From contig JAGAXG010000013.1 in the NCBI GenBank assembly GCA_017941035.1, forward strand, positions 1 to 64,000: DNA of 64,000 nucleotides. The letters are read 5' to 3'. Below the pieces are notes generated by a model. That model was not told the origin of the DNA. It made no database searches and saw only the letters and a program-made list of their open reading frames with translations. This document shows positions 55,593 through 63,295 of this stretch, in pieces. A program made the translations under genes and the position numbers. This stretch comes from a bacterium. GTDB taxonomy: Bacteria > Cyanobacteriota > Vampirovibrionia > Gastranaerophilales > Gastranaerophilaceae. Every line of letters starts with the position of its first letter. Position 1 is the first letter of the stretch.

Positions 55593-56042
55593 CTACTTTT
55601 CTTGTTCTAACTTTTCTGTTTTTTGGCGATAAAAGCGTGTTACACCTATTTCAGAAAATTGTTTTTGTTCTTCATGCTTTTCTTCTTCGAGATAAGCATC
55701 TCTGTTTTTTTCCTTATGTTTTTCAAGAACTTTTACAGCTTGTTCGCATTTTACAAGTTTTTCTACTTCAATATCAAGCTGCTTCTGAAGCTCTTGTCTG
55801 ACTGTTTCCAGTCTCTCAGCTTCTTTCCATAAATGTTTTAGAAAATTATCATAAAATTCATACATTTGTGGATCAGCTGACCTCATGCCATTTTTTGTAT
55901 CTTCTATATCTTTTTTATTTTTCCGAATATCTGCTTCTGCTTTGTTGACTGCAGATTGGGCTTTCTGGACTTTTAACCTTTGTTCTTCACGCTGGTTTTC
56001 TCTATAGTTCAAAATTTTCTGCAATCTGTATCGGAATGGCAT
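55593..56042 (-). CDS. fliJ: Flagellar export chaperone FliJ
   Basis: A 149-residue, almost wholly coiled-coil protein. It opens PFRYRLQKILNYRENQREEQRLKVQKAQ, the FliJ signature, and continues as two long antiparallel helices rich in Lys, Glu and Gln. FliJ couples the FliI ATPase to the export gate. It is first of a three-gene run (fliJ, fliK-like, hook-type). fliI and the gate genes are not in the window. The ribosome site is weak (AAGAAAG). Confidence 0.85.
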   Translation of the reverse strand: MPFRYRLQKILNYRENQREEQRLKVQKAQSAVNKAEADIRKNKKDIEDTKNGMRSADPQMYEFYDNFLKHLWKEAERLETVRQELQKQLDIEVEKLVKCEQAVKVLEKHKEKNRDAYLEEEKHEEQKQFSEIGVTRFYRQKTEKLEQEK

Positions 56043-56141
56043 GTTTTCTACACTTTCTTGATTATTATCTATTATTTTTTATATACAATAAACATCTAAA
56101 TGTATGATATTAATTTAATAACGAAATTAAAAAAGTCAAAA

Positions 56142-56175
56142 AAAAAAGAGTCCGATAAATTCGAACTCTTTTTTA
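56142..56175 (-). terminator. Terminator of rpsA
   Basis: AAAAAGAGT pairs with ACTCTTTTTT, extended by CGA/TCG with one mismatch. On the minus strand it ends in a run of about ten Ts, directly after the rpsA stop. Confidence 0.9.
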
Positions 56176-56178
56176 TTC

Positions 56179-57273
56179 TTAAATCTCAGTAGACTCAGGG
56201 TTTTCAATTTCAACAGAACCAAGTTCATTTATTGAAAGAGCTATTCTCCTGTCTGCCGGATTGAATTTTATAATATAAGTATCAATTTTATCTCCAACCT
56301 GCAGAATTGATTTATTTTCATTTTGATACTCGACAACTTCATTATGAGGGAGTAAAGCTTCAACTCCAGGATATACTTCAATAAATGCCCCAAAGTATTT
56401 AATTCTTGTAACAGTGCCTTGAATTTTATCCCCTTCTTTAATATTTTTTTCAGCTTCAATCCAAGGATCAGGTTCAAGGTTCTTCAAACTTAATGAAACT
56501 CTTTGTTTATCGTGGTCTACAAGTATTACTTCTACATCAATAATATCTCCAACATGTAAAATGTCAGTCGGATGGTCTATCCATTTCCACGACAACTGAG
56601 AAAGAGGAAGTAATCCATCAACCCCTCCAATGTCAACAAACGCACCAAAATCAGTAATTCGAACTACTTCACCTTTTACGACTTGGCCCTGTTCAATTTG
56701 TGAAAATATATTTTTTCTTGTTTCCTCTGCGGTATCTTCATATACTTTTTTGTTAGATAGTATGAAATTATTTTGTTGAGCATCTAAAGTGAGTATTTTA
56801 AGTTCAATTTTTGCTCCTTGTTCTATTTCAGTTTCTTTTAATCGCAGCTGACTTGAAGGTATAAAGCCTCTTATCCCTGCGACCTCAACAATTACTCCGC
56901 CCTTAACGGAATTTATAACTGTTCCAAGTATTGTTTCATCTGATTCTTTAGCTTTTTCAAGATCCTTCCAAGCATAGGCAAAGTCTACTTTTTTCTTTGA
57001 TAATATGAACTTCCCATCTTCACCTTCTTCTCTGATAATTAGAAATTCCCCTTCTTGACCTTTTTGATATTTTTCTTCAACATTTTCACCTTTGTCAACA
57101 GCTTCATATGTAGGAATTACTGCAGTAGTTTTAGCTCCAATGTCAACAAGTACACCTTGGCTGTCAAATCCGCAAACAATACCTTTTACTAAATCACCTT
57201 TTTGAAAATTGTAATCATACTTTTTTAATAATTCTTCAAAATCAAAATCCACTATACTTACCCCACTAAACAT
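56179..57273 (-). CDS. rpsA: 30S ribosomal protein S1
   Basis: A 364-residue protein with four S1 OB-fold domains at about residues 23-95, 110-178, 193-268 and 280-350. The last two are the best conserved (GEVVRITDFGAFVDIGGVDGLLPLSQLSW; GTVTRIKYFGAFIEVYPGVEALLPHNEV). It helps mRNA bind the 30S subunit. The start FEELLKKYDYNFQKGDLVKG is close to cyanobacterial S1. ATG 57273 has no ribosome site; GTG at 57252, preceded by GTGGGGTAAG, is a credible alternative start. Confidence 0.93.
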   Translation of the reverse strand: MFSGVSIVDFDFEELLKKYDYNFQKGDLVKGIVCGFDSQGVLVDIGAKTTAVIPTYEAVDKGENVEEKYQKGQEGEFLIIREEGEDGKFILSKKKVDFAYAWKDLEKAKESDETILGTVINSVKGGVIVEVAGIRGFIPSSQLRLKETEIEQGAKIELKILTLDAQQNNFILSNKKVYEDTAEETRKNIFSQIEQGQVVKGEVVRITDFGAFVDIGGVDGLLPLSQLSWKWIDHPTDILHVGDIIDVEVILVDHDKQRVSLSLKNLEPDPWIEAEKNIKEGDKIQGTVTRIKYFGAFIEVYPGVEALLPHNEVVEYQNENKSILQVGDKIDTYIIKFNPADRRIALSINELGSVEIENPESTEI

Positions 57274-57285
57274 ATTTACAAGGAA

Positions 57286-57314
57286 ATTTTAACAAATGTT
57301 TCTAAATATGTAAA
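57286..57314 (-). promoter_or_regulatory. Promoter of rpsA
   Basis: On the minus strand, TTTACA, a 17-base spacer, then TAAAAT. The expected transcription start is about 6 bases before ATG 57273, which leaves room for a normal leader only if GTG 57252 is used. Confidence 0.6.
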
Positions 57315-57347
57315 GTTTTTTAATTCATAAAACTTCACATTAAAATA

Positions 57348-57383
57348 AAATTCCTCCTTTTATACCTCAAAAAGAAGGAATTT
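57348..57383 (-). terminator. Terminator of valS
   Basis: AAATTCCT pairs with AGGAATTT, with further pairs inside, 26 bp past the valS stop. On the minus strand it is followed by TATTTTAATG after a T-rich stem end. Confidence 0.7.
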
Positions 57384-57408
57384 ATCTAATATTTACCAGA
57401 ATTTAATC

Positions 57409-60042
57409 TTATGATTTCAAAGATTTTATCAAATCAGCAATAGCATTTTCTTGAACTAAAATTTCATCAATTCTGTCAGTTGTTTGAGAAATAAGCTCTT
57501 GAGGAGCATTTTCTAAAAATTTAGGGTTATTAATGCGAGATTCTAAAGATTTTCTTTCAACTTGGAGCTTTTGCAATTTTTTATTTTGTCGAGCAATTTC
57601 AGCCTCCAAGTCAATTAAATTTTCTAAAGGAATAGCAATTTTAGATGCTGAAACAACAGCACTTGCAGATTTATCCGGAACATTTGAAGAATATGAAATA
57701 TTTTCCACTTTAGCCATTCTCTTGATATAGCTTTCTATTTCTTCAAATATAGTTTTTTCTTCAATTGGAGAATCAACTATAATATCAAATTTTACATTCA
57801 TAGGAATATTAAAACTTTGACGAACATTTCTTAAAGAAGAAATAGTGTCAAAAACTAACTCCATTTCTTTTGCTTCCTTAGAAAATGACAATTTTTCCAC
57901 ATAAACAGGATATGAAGCAAGCATAATTGCTTTTATATCTGTTTTTTTAGGTATTAACTGCCATATTTTTTCCGTAATATGAGGCATAATTGGATGCAAT
58001 AATCTCAATGCCATATCTAATACATATCTCAGAACTCTTTGAGTATTTTGTTTTATATTTTCATCCTGCAACTGAATTTTGGCAATCTCAACATACCAGT
58101 CACAGTATGAATTCCAGAAGAAATCATAAAGAATATGAGCAGTTTCACCAATTCTGTAATTTTTTATGTCATCATTAACTTCTTTTGCTACAGAATTTAA
58201 TTTGTCTAAAATCCATTTATCTGCAATTGTGAGACTTGAATAATCAATTTCATTATCATCAACGCCATCAAGATTCATCAGTACAAATCTTGATGCATTC
58301 CAAATTTTATTTGCAAAATTTCTACCATATTCAAATCTTTCATCACTAATTTTTATATCCTGCCCACCATATGTACATAATGAGGTCATTGTAAATCTCA
58401 ATGCGTCACAACCATATTTATCAATAATTACAACCGGGTCAATAGTGTTACCTTTAGATTTTGACATCTTTTGCCCTTTTTCATCGCGAATTAAACCGTG
58501 TATATATACTGTTGAAAAAGGAGCCTTTCCAGTAAATTCTAAACCCATAGTAATCATTCTTGCGACCCAGAAAAATATAATATCAAAGCCAGTTACAAGA
58601 GTTGTCGTAGGATAGAACTTTTTAAAATCTTCGCTATCAGTATTTGGCCAACCCATAGTAGAAAATGGCCACAAACCTGAAGAAAACCAAGTGTCCAATA
58701 CATCCGTTTCTTGTTCCCAAAGTTCAGGGTTAGGATTTTCTTTTGCTACTATCATTTCACCTGTTTTCTTGTTGTGATAAGCAGGTATTTGATGTCCCCA
58801 CCATAATTGACGAGATATACACCAATCTCTTATATTTTCCATCCAACCAAGATAGTTCTTTTCCCAGCGTTCAGGTACAAACTTGATTCTTCCGTCCTTT
58901 ACAGCTTTTATTGCTTCTTCTGCCAACGGTTTCATTTTTACAAACCATTGTTCGGAAAGTAATGGTTCAATTGTTGTCCCACAACGCTGACACTTGCCGA
59001 CATTATGTTCATGATCTTTAGTTCTTAATAAAAATTTTTCATAAGAAAGCATCTCAATTATTTTCTTGCGAGCATCTGCTCTATCAAGTCCATGCAGACT
59101 TTGAGGAACTTCACCGCAAGATTTCATCTTGCCTTCTTCGTCAATTACCCATATTGGTCGTAATCCATGACGCCTACCAACTTCAAAATCGTTTGGATCA
59201 TGAGCAGGTGTAATTTTTACAGCACCTGTTCCAAAATTTCTATCTACATATTCATCTGCAATAATAGGTATCTCGCGTCCAGTTAAAGGAACAACAACTG
59301 TTTTTCCTACAAGCTCTGAATATTTATGATCATCAGGATGAACCGCAATAGCTACATCGCCAAAAATTGTTTCAGGTCTTGTTGTTGCAACAATAATTGC
59401 TCCTGATTCATTTTTTAAAGGATAAGAAATTTCCCACAAATGTCCTTGTTCAGTTGCATATTCTGTTTCAACATCCGAAATTGCACTTCGACAACGAGGA
59501 CACCAGTTTACAATATACTTACCTTTATAAATCAATCCCTTCTCAAAAAGTCTTACAAAAACCTCTTTAACTGCATCTGAACAACCTTCATCAAAAGTAA
59601 ATCTTTCTCTTGTTCTGTCAAAAGAAGCTCCAAGGCGTTTACACTGATCCAAAATTCTTGATTTATGCGCATTTGCCCATTCCCAAGTTTTTTCAAGAAA
59701 TTTTTCACGACCTAAATCATAACGCGATATACCTTTTTCTCTTAGTTGTTTTTCTACAACATTTTGAGTCGCAATTCCGGCATGGTCCGTACCTGGGACC
59801 CAAAGTGTTTCATAACCGCTCATTCTATGGTATCTGACTAAAATATCCTGTAATGTTTCATCTAAAGCATGCCCCATATGCAAAACACCGGTTACATTTG
59901 GAGGAGGGATTACTATAGAATAAGGCGGTTTTTGACTTTTTGCATCAGCCTTAAAAAATTCATTTTCTTCCCAAAATTTGTAAATATATTCTTCCGTTTC
60001 TTTTGCATTGTAAACGGTAGGTAAATCAGTTATTGTAGCCAT
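57409..60042 (-). CDS. valS: Valyl-tRNA synthetase
   Basis: An 877-residue class I synthetase. PPPNVTGVLHMGHALDETLQD carries the HIGH motif and GQKMSKSKGNTIDP the KMSKS motif. The editing domain has ATTRPETIFGDVAIAVHP, and WVPGTDHAGIATQ is ValS-specific. The C-terminal coiled-coil arm (about residues 810-877, ARQNKKLQKLQVERKSLESRIN) is present. CxxC pairs (NWCPRCRSA, GKCQRCGTT) likely bind zinc. GAGGAT precedes the ATG. No T-box fits in the 117-bp upstream gap. Confidence 0.97.
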   Translation of the reverse strand: MATITDLPTVYNAKETEEYIYKFWEENEFFKADAKSQKPPYSIVIPPPNVTGVLHMGHALDETLQDILVRYHRMSGYETLWVPGTDHAGIATQNVVEKQLREKGISRYDLGREKFLEKTWEWANAHKSRILDQCKRLGASFDRTRERFTFDEGCSDAVKEVFVRLFEKGLIYKGKYIVNWCPRCRSAISDVETEYATEQGHLWEISYPLKNESGAIIVATTRPETIFGDVAIAVHPDDHKYSELVGKTVVVPLTGREIPIIADEYVDRNFGTGAVKITPAHDPNDFEVGRRHGLRPIWVIDEEGKMKSCGEVPQSLHGLDRADARKKIIEMLSYEKFLLRTKDHEHNVGKCQRCGTTIEPLLSEQWFVKMKPLAEEAIKAVKDGRIKFVPERWEKNYLGWMENIRDWCISRQLWWGHQIPAYHNKKTGEMIVAKENPNPELWEQETDVLDTWFSSGLWPFSTMGWPNTDSEDFKKFYPTTTLVTGFDIIFFWVARMITMGLEFTGKAPFSTVYIHGLIRDEKGQKMSKSKGNTIDPVVIIDKYGCDALRFTMTSLCTYGGQDIKISDERFEYGRNFANKIWNASRFVLMNLDGVDDNEIDYSSLTIADKWILDKLNSVAKEVNDDIKNYRIGETAHILYDFFWNSYCDWYVEIAKIQLQDENIKQNTQRVLRYVLDMALRLLHPIMPHITEKIWQLIPKKTDIKAIMLASYPVYVEKLSFSKEAKEMELVFDTISSLRNVRQSFNIPMNVKFDIIVDSPIEEKTIFEEIESYIKRMAKVENISYSSNVPDKSASAVVSASKIAIPLENLIDLEAEIARQNKKLQKLQVERKSLESRINNPKFLENAPQELISQTTDRIDEILVQENAIADLIKSLKS

Positions 60043-60097
60043 AAATCATATCCTCATTTTCATTTATAATTTTAGATTATCACAAAAAAGAAATTTA

Positions 60098-60126
60098 TTG
60101 AAATAGATTAAATAATATGTTATAAT
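60098..60126 (+). promoter_or_regulatory. Promoter of the pilin-S74 gene
   Basis: TTGAAA (60098-60103), a 17-base spacer, TATAAT (60121-60126) with an extended -10 TGT. A leader of about 27 bases follows with GGATGGAG before the ATG. This is one of the strongest promoters by sequence in the window. Confidence 0.8.
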
Positions 60127-60159
60127 GTAATAAAGAATAGACTTGAGGATGGAGTAAAA

Positions 60160-61869
60160 ATGTCCATAAAATTTAAATCTGCATTTACATTAGCAGAAAT
60201 AATGATTGTACTACTCGTACTAACAATTTTATTTGCGGGGTTTGCGCCTGTAGTCACAAAAAAAATTCGTTCTAAAAATTCGAATTATTTAGACAGATGG
60301 GTTTGGTCTACTCGAAATTACATGGCCGGACCTATGGACGCGTATTATGACTCGGGCAATAACAATAATTTTGGGGAAGTATTTTTTGGAGTCTCTCCTA
60401 TTGAAGAAAATGATATTCATACAACGTACCTTCCATATTCAAAAATAGTTATACGATCTGGACCTGTGACAACAAATGGAATATTACAGCGTCAACTTCA
60501 GCTAAGATATGGGTATGATTCTACGCCTTATGGAAATTTTCAATCCAGTCTAATTGCAGATACATCTAATATACTTTTTGGAGGGGAGTATCCAAATTTA
60601 CAACTTGCGAATAGAAAAAATAATGACAACTATCCTCAAAATAATTTCGCATTTGGGAAAGATGCATTAAATTCATTGACATACACTGAAGCACAAACTT
60701 CCGGAACACAAGTACAACAAGCAAAAAATAATACCGCAGTTGGTTATAAAGCATTGAATACACTTGTAAAAGGAAGTGATAATGTTTCTATCGGATCTGA
60801 AGCAGGCAGTGATTCAAACAATATATCAAATAATGTAATGATTGGATATCAGGCAGGAAAAAGTACCGGTGGAAATAAAAATGTTTTAATAGGTTATAAT
60901 GCACGATCCGGAGGTAGCAATAATACTTTTATAGGCTATAATGCTGGCAGCAGTTCTGTAGCGGTAAATAATAATGTAGGCATAGGCTATAATACATTAC
61001 ATTCTTTATCAATGGGGGAACACAATATTGCGATAGGAGCACATGCTCTTGAGAATTTAACACAAGGTTCAAATAATGTTGCACTTGGTTACAATGCTTG
61101 CTCGAATTTAACGTCAGGTTCTAATAAAACCTGCTTAGGAGCTAATTCCGGTCCTTCTGTTAATGCAACTTCTGATGATATTGAAAGGACATACATTGGA
61201 GGAAAACCTTTTGGGGATAATAATTTCGGAGGAGATGCTGTACTAGAAATTCATAATCCTAATACTTCAAATGCTAATTTGAATAATAATCCTGATATAA
61301 AATCAAATACAACTACTGTAATAAATGGAAATTTAATAGTAAGAGGTAAAATATTTTTTACTATTGGCAACATTTTATACCCATTTTATTATGATAATAA
61401 CATTTTTGGAACAGACAAGAATGTTTGTGCATACTCACAAACTTCTTATAATTTAAATACAGTTAATTGCCCCGAATTGACAAATATAAGCTCTAGTGAC
61501 AGACGTTTAAAAAATATAAAATCTCGTTTTAACAATGGTTTGAGCGATATCGAAAAAATAAACATATACAATTATAACTACAAAAATGACAAAACGAAAT
61601 CTAAAAATGTAGGTGTTATTGCTCAAGATTTGCAAAAAATATTTCCTAACGCTGTCAGCACAGATACCAACGGTTATTTGCAAATTCGTTGGGATGAAAT
61701 GTTTTTCTCAACTATCAACAGCATTAAAGAAATTAATAAAAAAATAATATTATCTTTTAAAGATTTAATCAATATTGAAAATAAAATTACAAAACTTGAA
61801 AAAGAAAATAAAGAATTAGAAGCGCAAGTTGAAATTCTATCGTCAAAAGTTAAGAATTTAAAGAAATAA
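60160..61869 (+). CDS. Pilin-like protein fused to YadA-type head repeats and S74 chaperone domain
   Basis: A 569-residue protein of unusual build. Residues 1-36 are a type IV pilin/pseudopilin leader and helix (SAFTLAEIMIVLLVLTILF) with the conserved Glu5 after the predicted cut at Ala-Phe. About 185-330 is a run of N-x-x-x-G-x-x-A units (NNTAVGYKAL, NNVMIGYQAG, NNTFIGYNAGS, NNVALGYNA), like YadA heads and phage tail fibres. Residues 446-530 are a Peptidase_S74 domain beginning SDRRLKNI, with VGVIAQDLQKIFPNAV and WDEMFFSTINS, followed by a coiled coil. S74 domains trimerise fibres and then cut themselves off before the Ser. Predicted role: a surface-anchored trimeric adhesin or fibre. Confidence 0.82.
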   Translation: MSIKFKSAFTLAEIMIVLLVLTILFAGFAPVVTKKIRSKNSNYLDRWVWSTRNYMAGPMDAYYDSGNNNNFGEVFFGVSPIEENDIHTTYLPYSKIVIRSGPVTTNGILQRQLQLRYGYDSTPYGNFQSSLIADTSNILFGGEYPNLQLANRKNNDNYPQNNFAFGKDALNSLTYTEAQTSGTQVQQAKNNTAVGYKALNTLVKGSDNVSIGSEAGSDSNNISNNVMIGYQAGKSTGGNKNVLIGYNARSGGSNNTFIGYNAGSSSVAVNNNVGIGYNTLHSLSMGEHNIAIGAHALENLTQGSNNVALGYNACSNLTSGSNKTCLGANSGPSVNATSDDIERTYIGGKPFGDNNFGGDAVLEIHNPNTSNANLNNNPDIKSNTTTVINGNLIVRGKIFFTIGNILYPFYYDNNIFGTDKNVCAYSQTSYNLNTVNCPELTNISSSDRRLKNIKSRFNNGLSDIEKINIYNYNYKNDKTKSKNVGVIAQDLQKIFPNAVSTDTNGYLQIRWDEMFFSTINSIKEINKKIILSFKDLINIENKITKLEKENKELEAQVEILSSKVKNLKK

Positions 61870-61898
61870 CTTGATTTTTATTAGTGTTTGAACTACAC

Positions 61899-61904
61899 TA
61901 TAAT
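61899..61904 (+). promoter_or_regulatory. -10 box upstream of metK
   Basis: TATAAT at 61899-61904; the -35 region is poor. It predicts transcription from about 61911, directly before the leader hairpin, giving a 5' leader of about 61 bases. Confidence 0.55.
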
Positions 61905-61914
61905 ATAGTAGTAG

Positions 61915-61964
61915 TGCCGGGTCGGAATTAAAAACCTTACCGGCAGAGAATAGAAATTAAGGAG
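61915..61964 (+). promoter_or_regulatory. Candidate structured metK leader with loop-to-Shine-Dalgarno pseudoknot
   Basis: TGCCGG (61915-61920) pairs with CCGGCA (61940-61945) around a 19-base loop. The loop ends in CCTTA (61935-61939), complementary to TAAGG (61958-61962) in the ribosome site TAAGGAG of metK. Hairpin plus pseudoknot would hide the ribosome site. Position before the SAM synthetase gene suggests a SAM-sensing or similar control, but no known class was matched. Confidence 0.45.
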
Positions 61965-61971
61965 AAAAAAA

Positions 61972-63246
61972 ATGACAGGAAAGAATTTTTTATTTACTTC
62001 GGAATCAGTTACCGAAGGTCACCCCGACAAAGTTTGCGATCAAATTTCAGATGCAATTTTGGATGAATTTTTAACAAAAGACAATCATTCACGAGTTGCT
62101 GCAGAGACAACAGTTACAACCGGTATGGCACTAGTATGTGGTGAAATTACAGCTGATTGTTATGTTGATATTCCACAAGTAGTACGAAACACAATTAAAA
62201 ATATAGGTTACTGCGGAACAAATTCCGGTGGATTTGATGCTGATACATGCGCTGTTATAACAAGTATTGATGAACAATCATGCGATATAGGCAACGGTGT
62301 TAATAAAGCTCTTGAAGCAAGATGTGAAAATGCTGATACTTCTATTACCGAAACTGAGTCAATCGGAGCAGGAGATCAGGGTATTATGTTTGGTTTTGCT
62401 TGCGATGAAACACCTGAGCTCATGCCTTTACCTATAAGTTTAGCCCACAAGTTATCTTATAGACTCGCACAAATCAGAAAACAAGGACTTGTTAACTATT
62501 TAAGACCAGATGGTAAATCTCAGGTTACAGTTGAATATATTGATGGTAAACCATCAAGAATTCATACAATATTGTTATCTACACAACACGATCCTATAAT
62601 AAACGGTCAAAGTGATAATAGTATTGTTCAAAAAATAATTTCAGAAGATTTAAAAAGACTTGTCATAGACTATATTTTTGAAAATGAAAATATTAAACCT
62701 GATAGTGATACAAAAATTTTAATAAACCCATCAGGTAGATTTGTTATTGGCGGACCTCAGGGAGATTCAGGCTTAACAGGAAGAAAAATCATTGTAGATA
62801 CATATGGCGGATATTCAAGACACGGCGGTGGTGCTTTTTCCGGAAAAGATCCAACAAAAGTTGATCGTTCAGCAGCATATGCTTCACGTTATGTAGCAAA
62901 AAATATTGTAGCTGCAGGTCTTGCTGATAAGTGTGAAATTGAACTTGCATACGCAATTGGTGTTGCAGAGCCGTTATCTATTCTCGTAGATACTTTTGGG
63001 ACTGGTAAAATTGCAGATGAAGAAATAGAAAAACTTGTAAGAAAGAATTTTGATCTAACTCCTGCAGGAATTATCAATAAATTTGATTTGAGAAATCTTC
63101 CTTCTAAAAATGGCGGTAAATTTTATCAACTGCTCGCATCTTATGGACATATGGGAAGAACTGATATTAATGTGCCTTGGGAACAAATAGATAAAGCTCA
63201 AGACTTGAAAAAACAAGCGCTTTCCTGTGGATGCGGTTGCGTATAA
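61972..63246 (+). CDS. metK: S-adenosylmethionine synthetase
   Basis: A 424-residue MetK that makes SAM from methionine and [28 protein letters not shown] is the N-terminal signature, [18 protein letters not shown] the ATP-site loop, and [53 protein letters not shown] the central block. The C-terminal tail SCGCGCV is Cys-rich and unusual; it could bind metal or be redox-sensitive. It lies between two S74 protein genes and has its own leader and terminator. Confidence 0.97.
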   Translation: MTGKNFLFTSESVTEGHPDKVCDQISDAILDEFLTKDNHSRVAAETTVTTGMALVCGEITADCYVDIPQVVRNTIKNIGYCGTNSGGFDADTCAVITSIDEQSCDIGNGVNKALEARCENADTSITETESIGAGDQGIMFGFACDETPELMPLPISLAHKLSYRLAQIRKQGLVNYLRPDGKSQVTVEYIDGKPSRIHTILLSTQHDPIINGQSDNSIVQKIISEDLKRLVIDYIFENENIKPDSDTKILINPSGRFVIGGPQGDSGLTGRKIIVDTYGGYSRHGGGAFSGKDPTKVDRSAAYASRYVAKNIVAAGLADKCEIELAYAIGVAEPLSILVDTFGTGKIADEEIEKLVRKNFDLTPAGIINKFDLRNLPSKNGGKFYQLLASYGHMGRTDINVPWEQIDKAQDLKKQALSCGCGCV

Positions 63247-63263
63247 ATAAAATTTATTTATTA

Positions 63264-63295
63264 AAACAGAGTGTATCAAACACTCTGTTTTTTTA
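63264..63295. terminator. Bidirectional terminator between metK and the S74 gene
   Basis: A 10-bp perfect stem, AAACAGAGTG and its complement, with loop TATCAAA. A T-run follows on the plus strand and an A-run precedes, so both convergent genes can use it. The stop codon of the minus-strand gene lies at its edge. Confidence 0.9.

Noticed and set aside
60043-60159. T-box leader before valS
   Set aside because: The divergent gap is 117 bp, shared with the pilin-gene promoter, and shows no T-box sequence or terminator.
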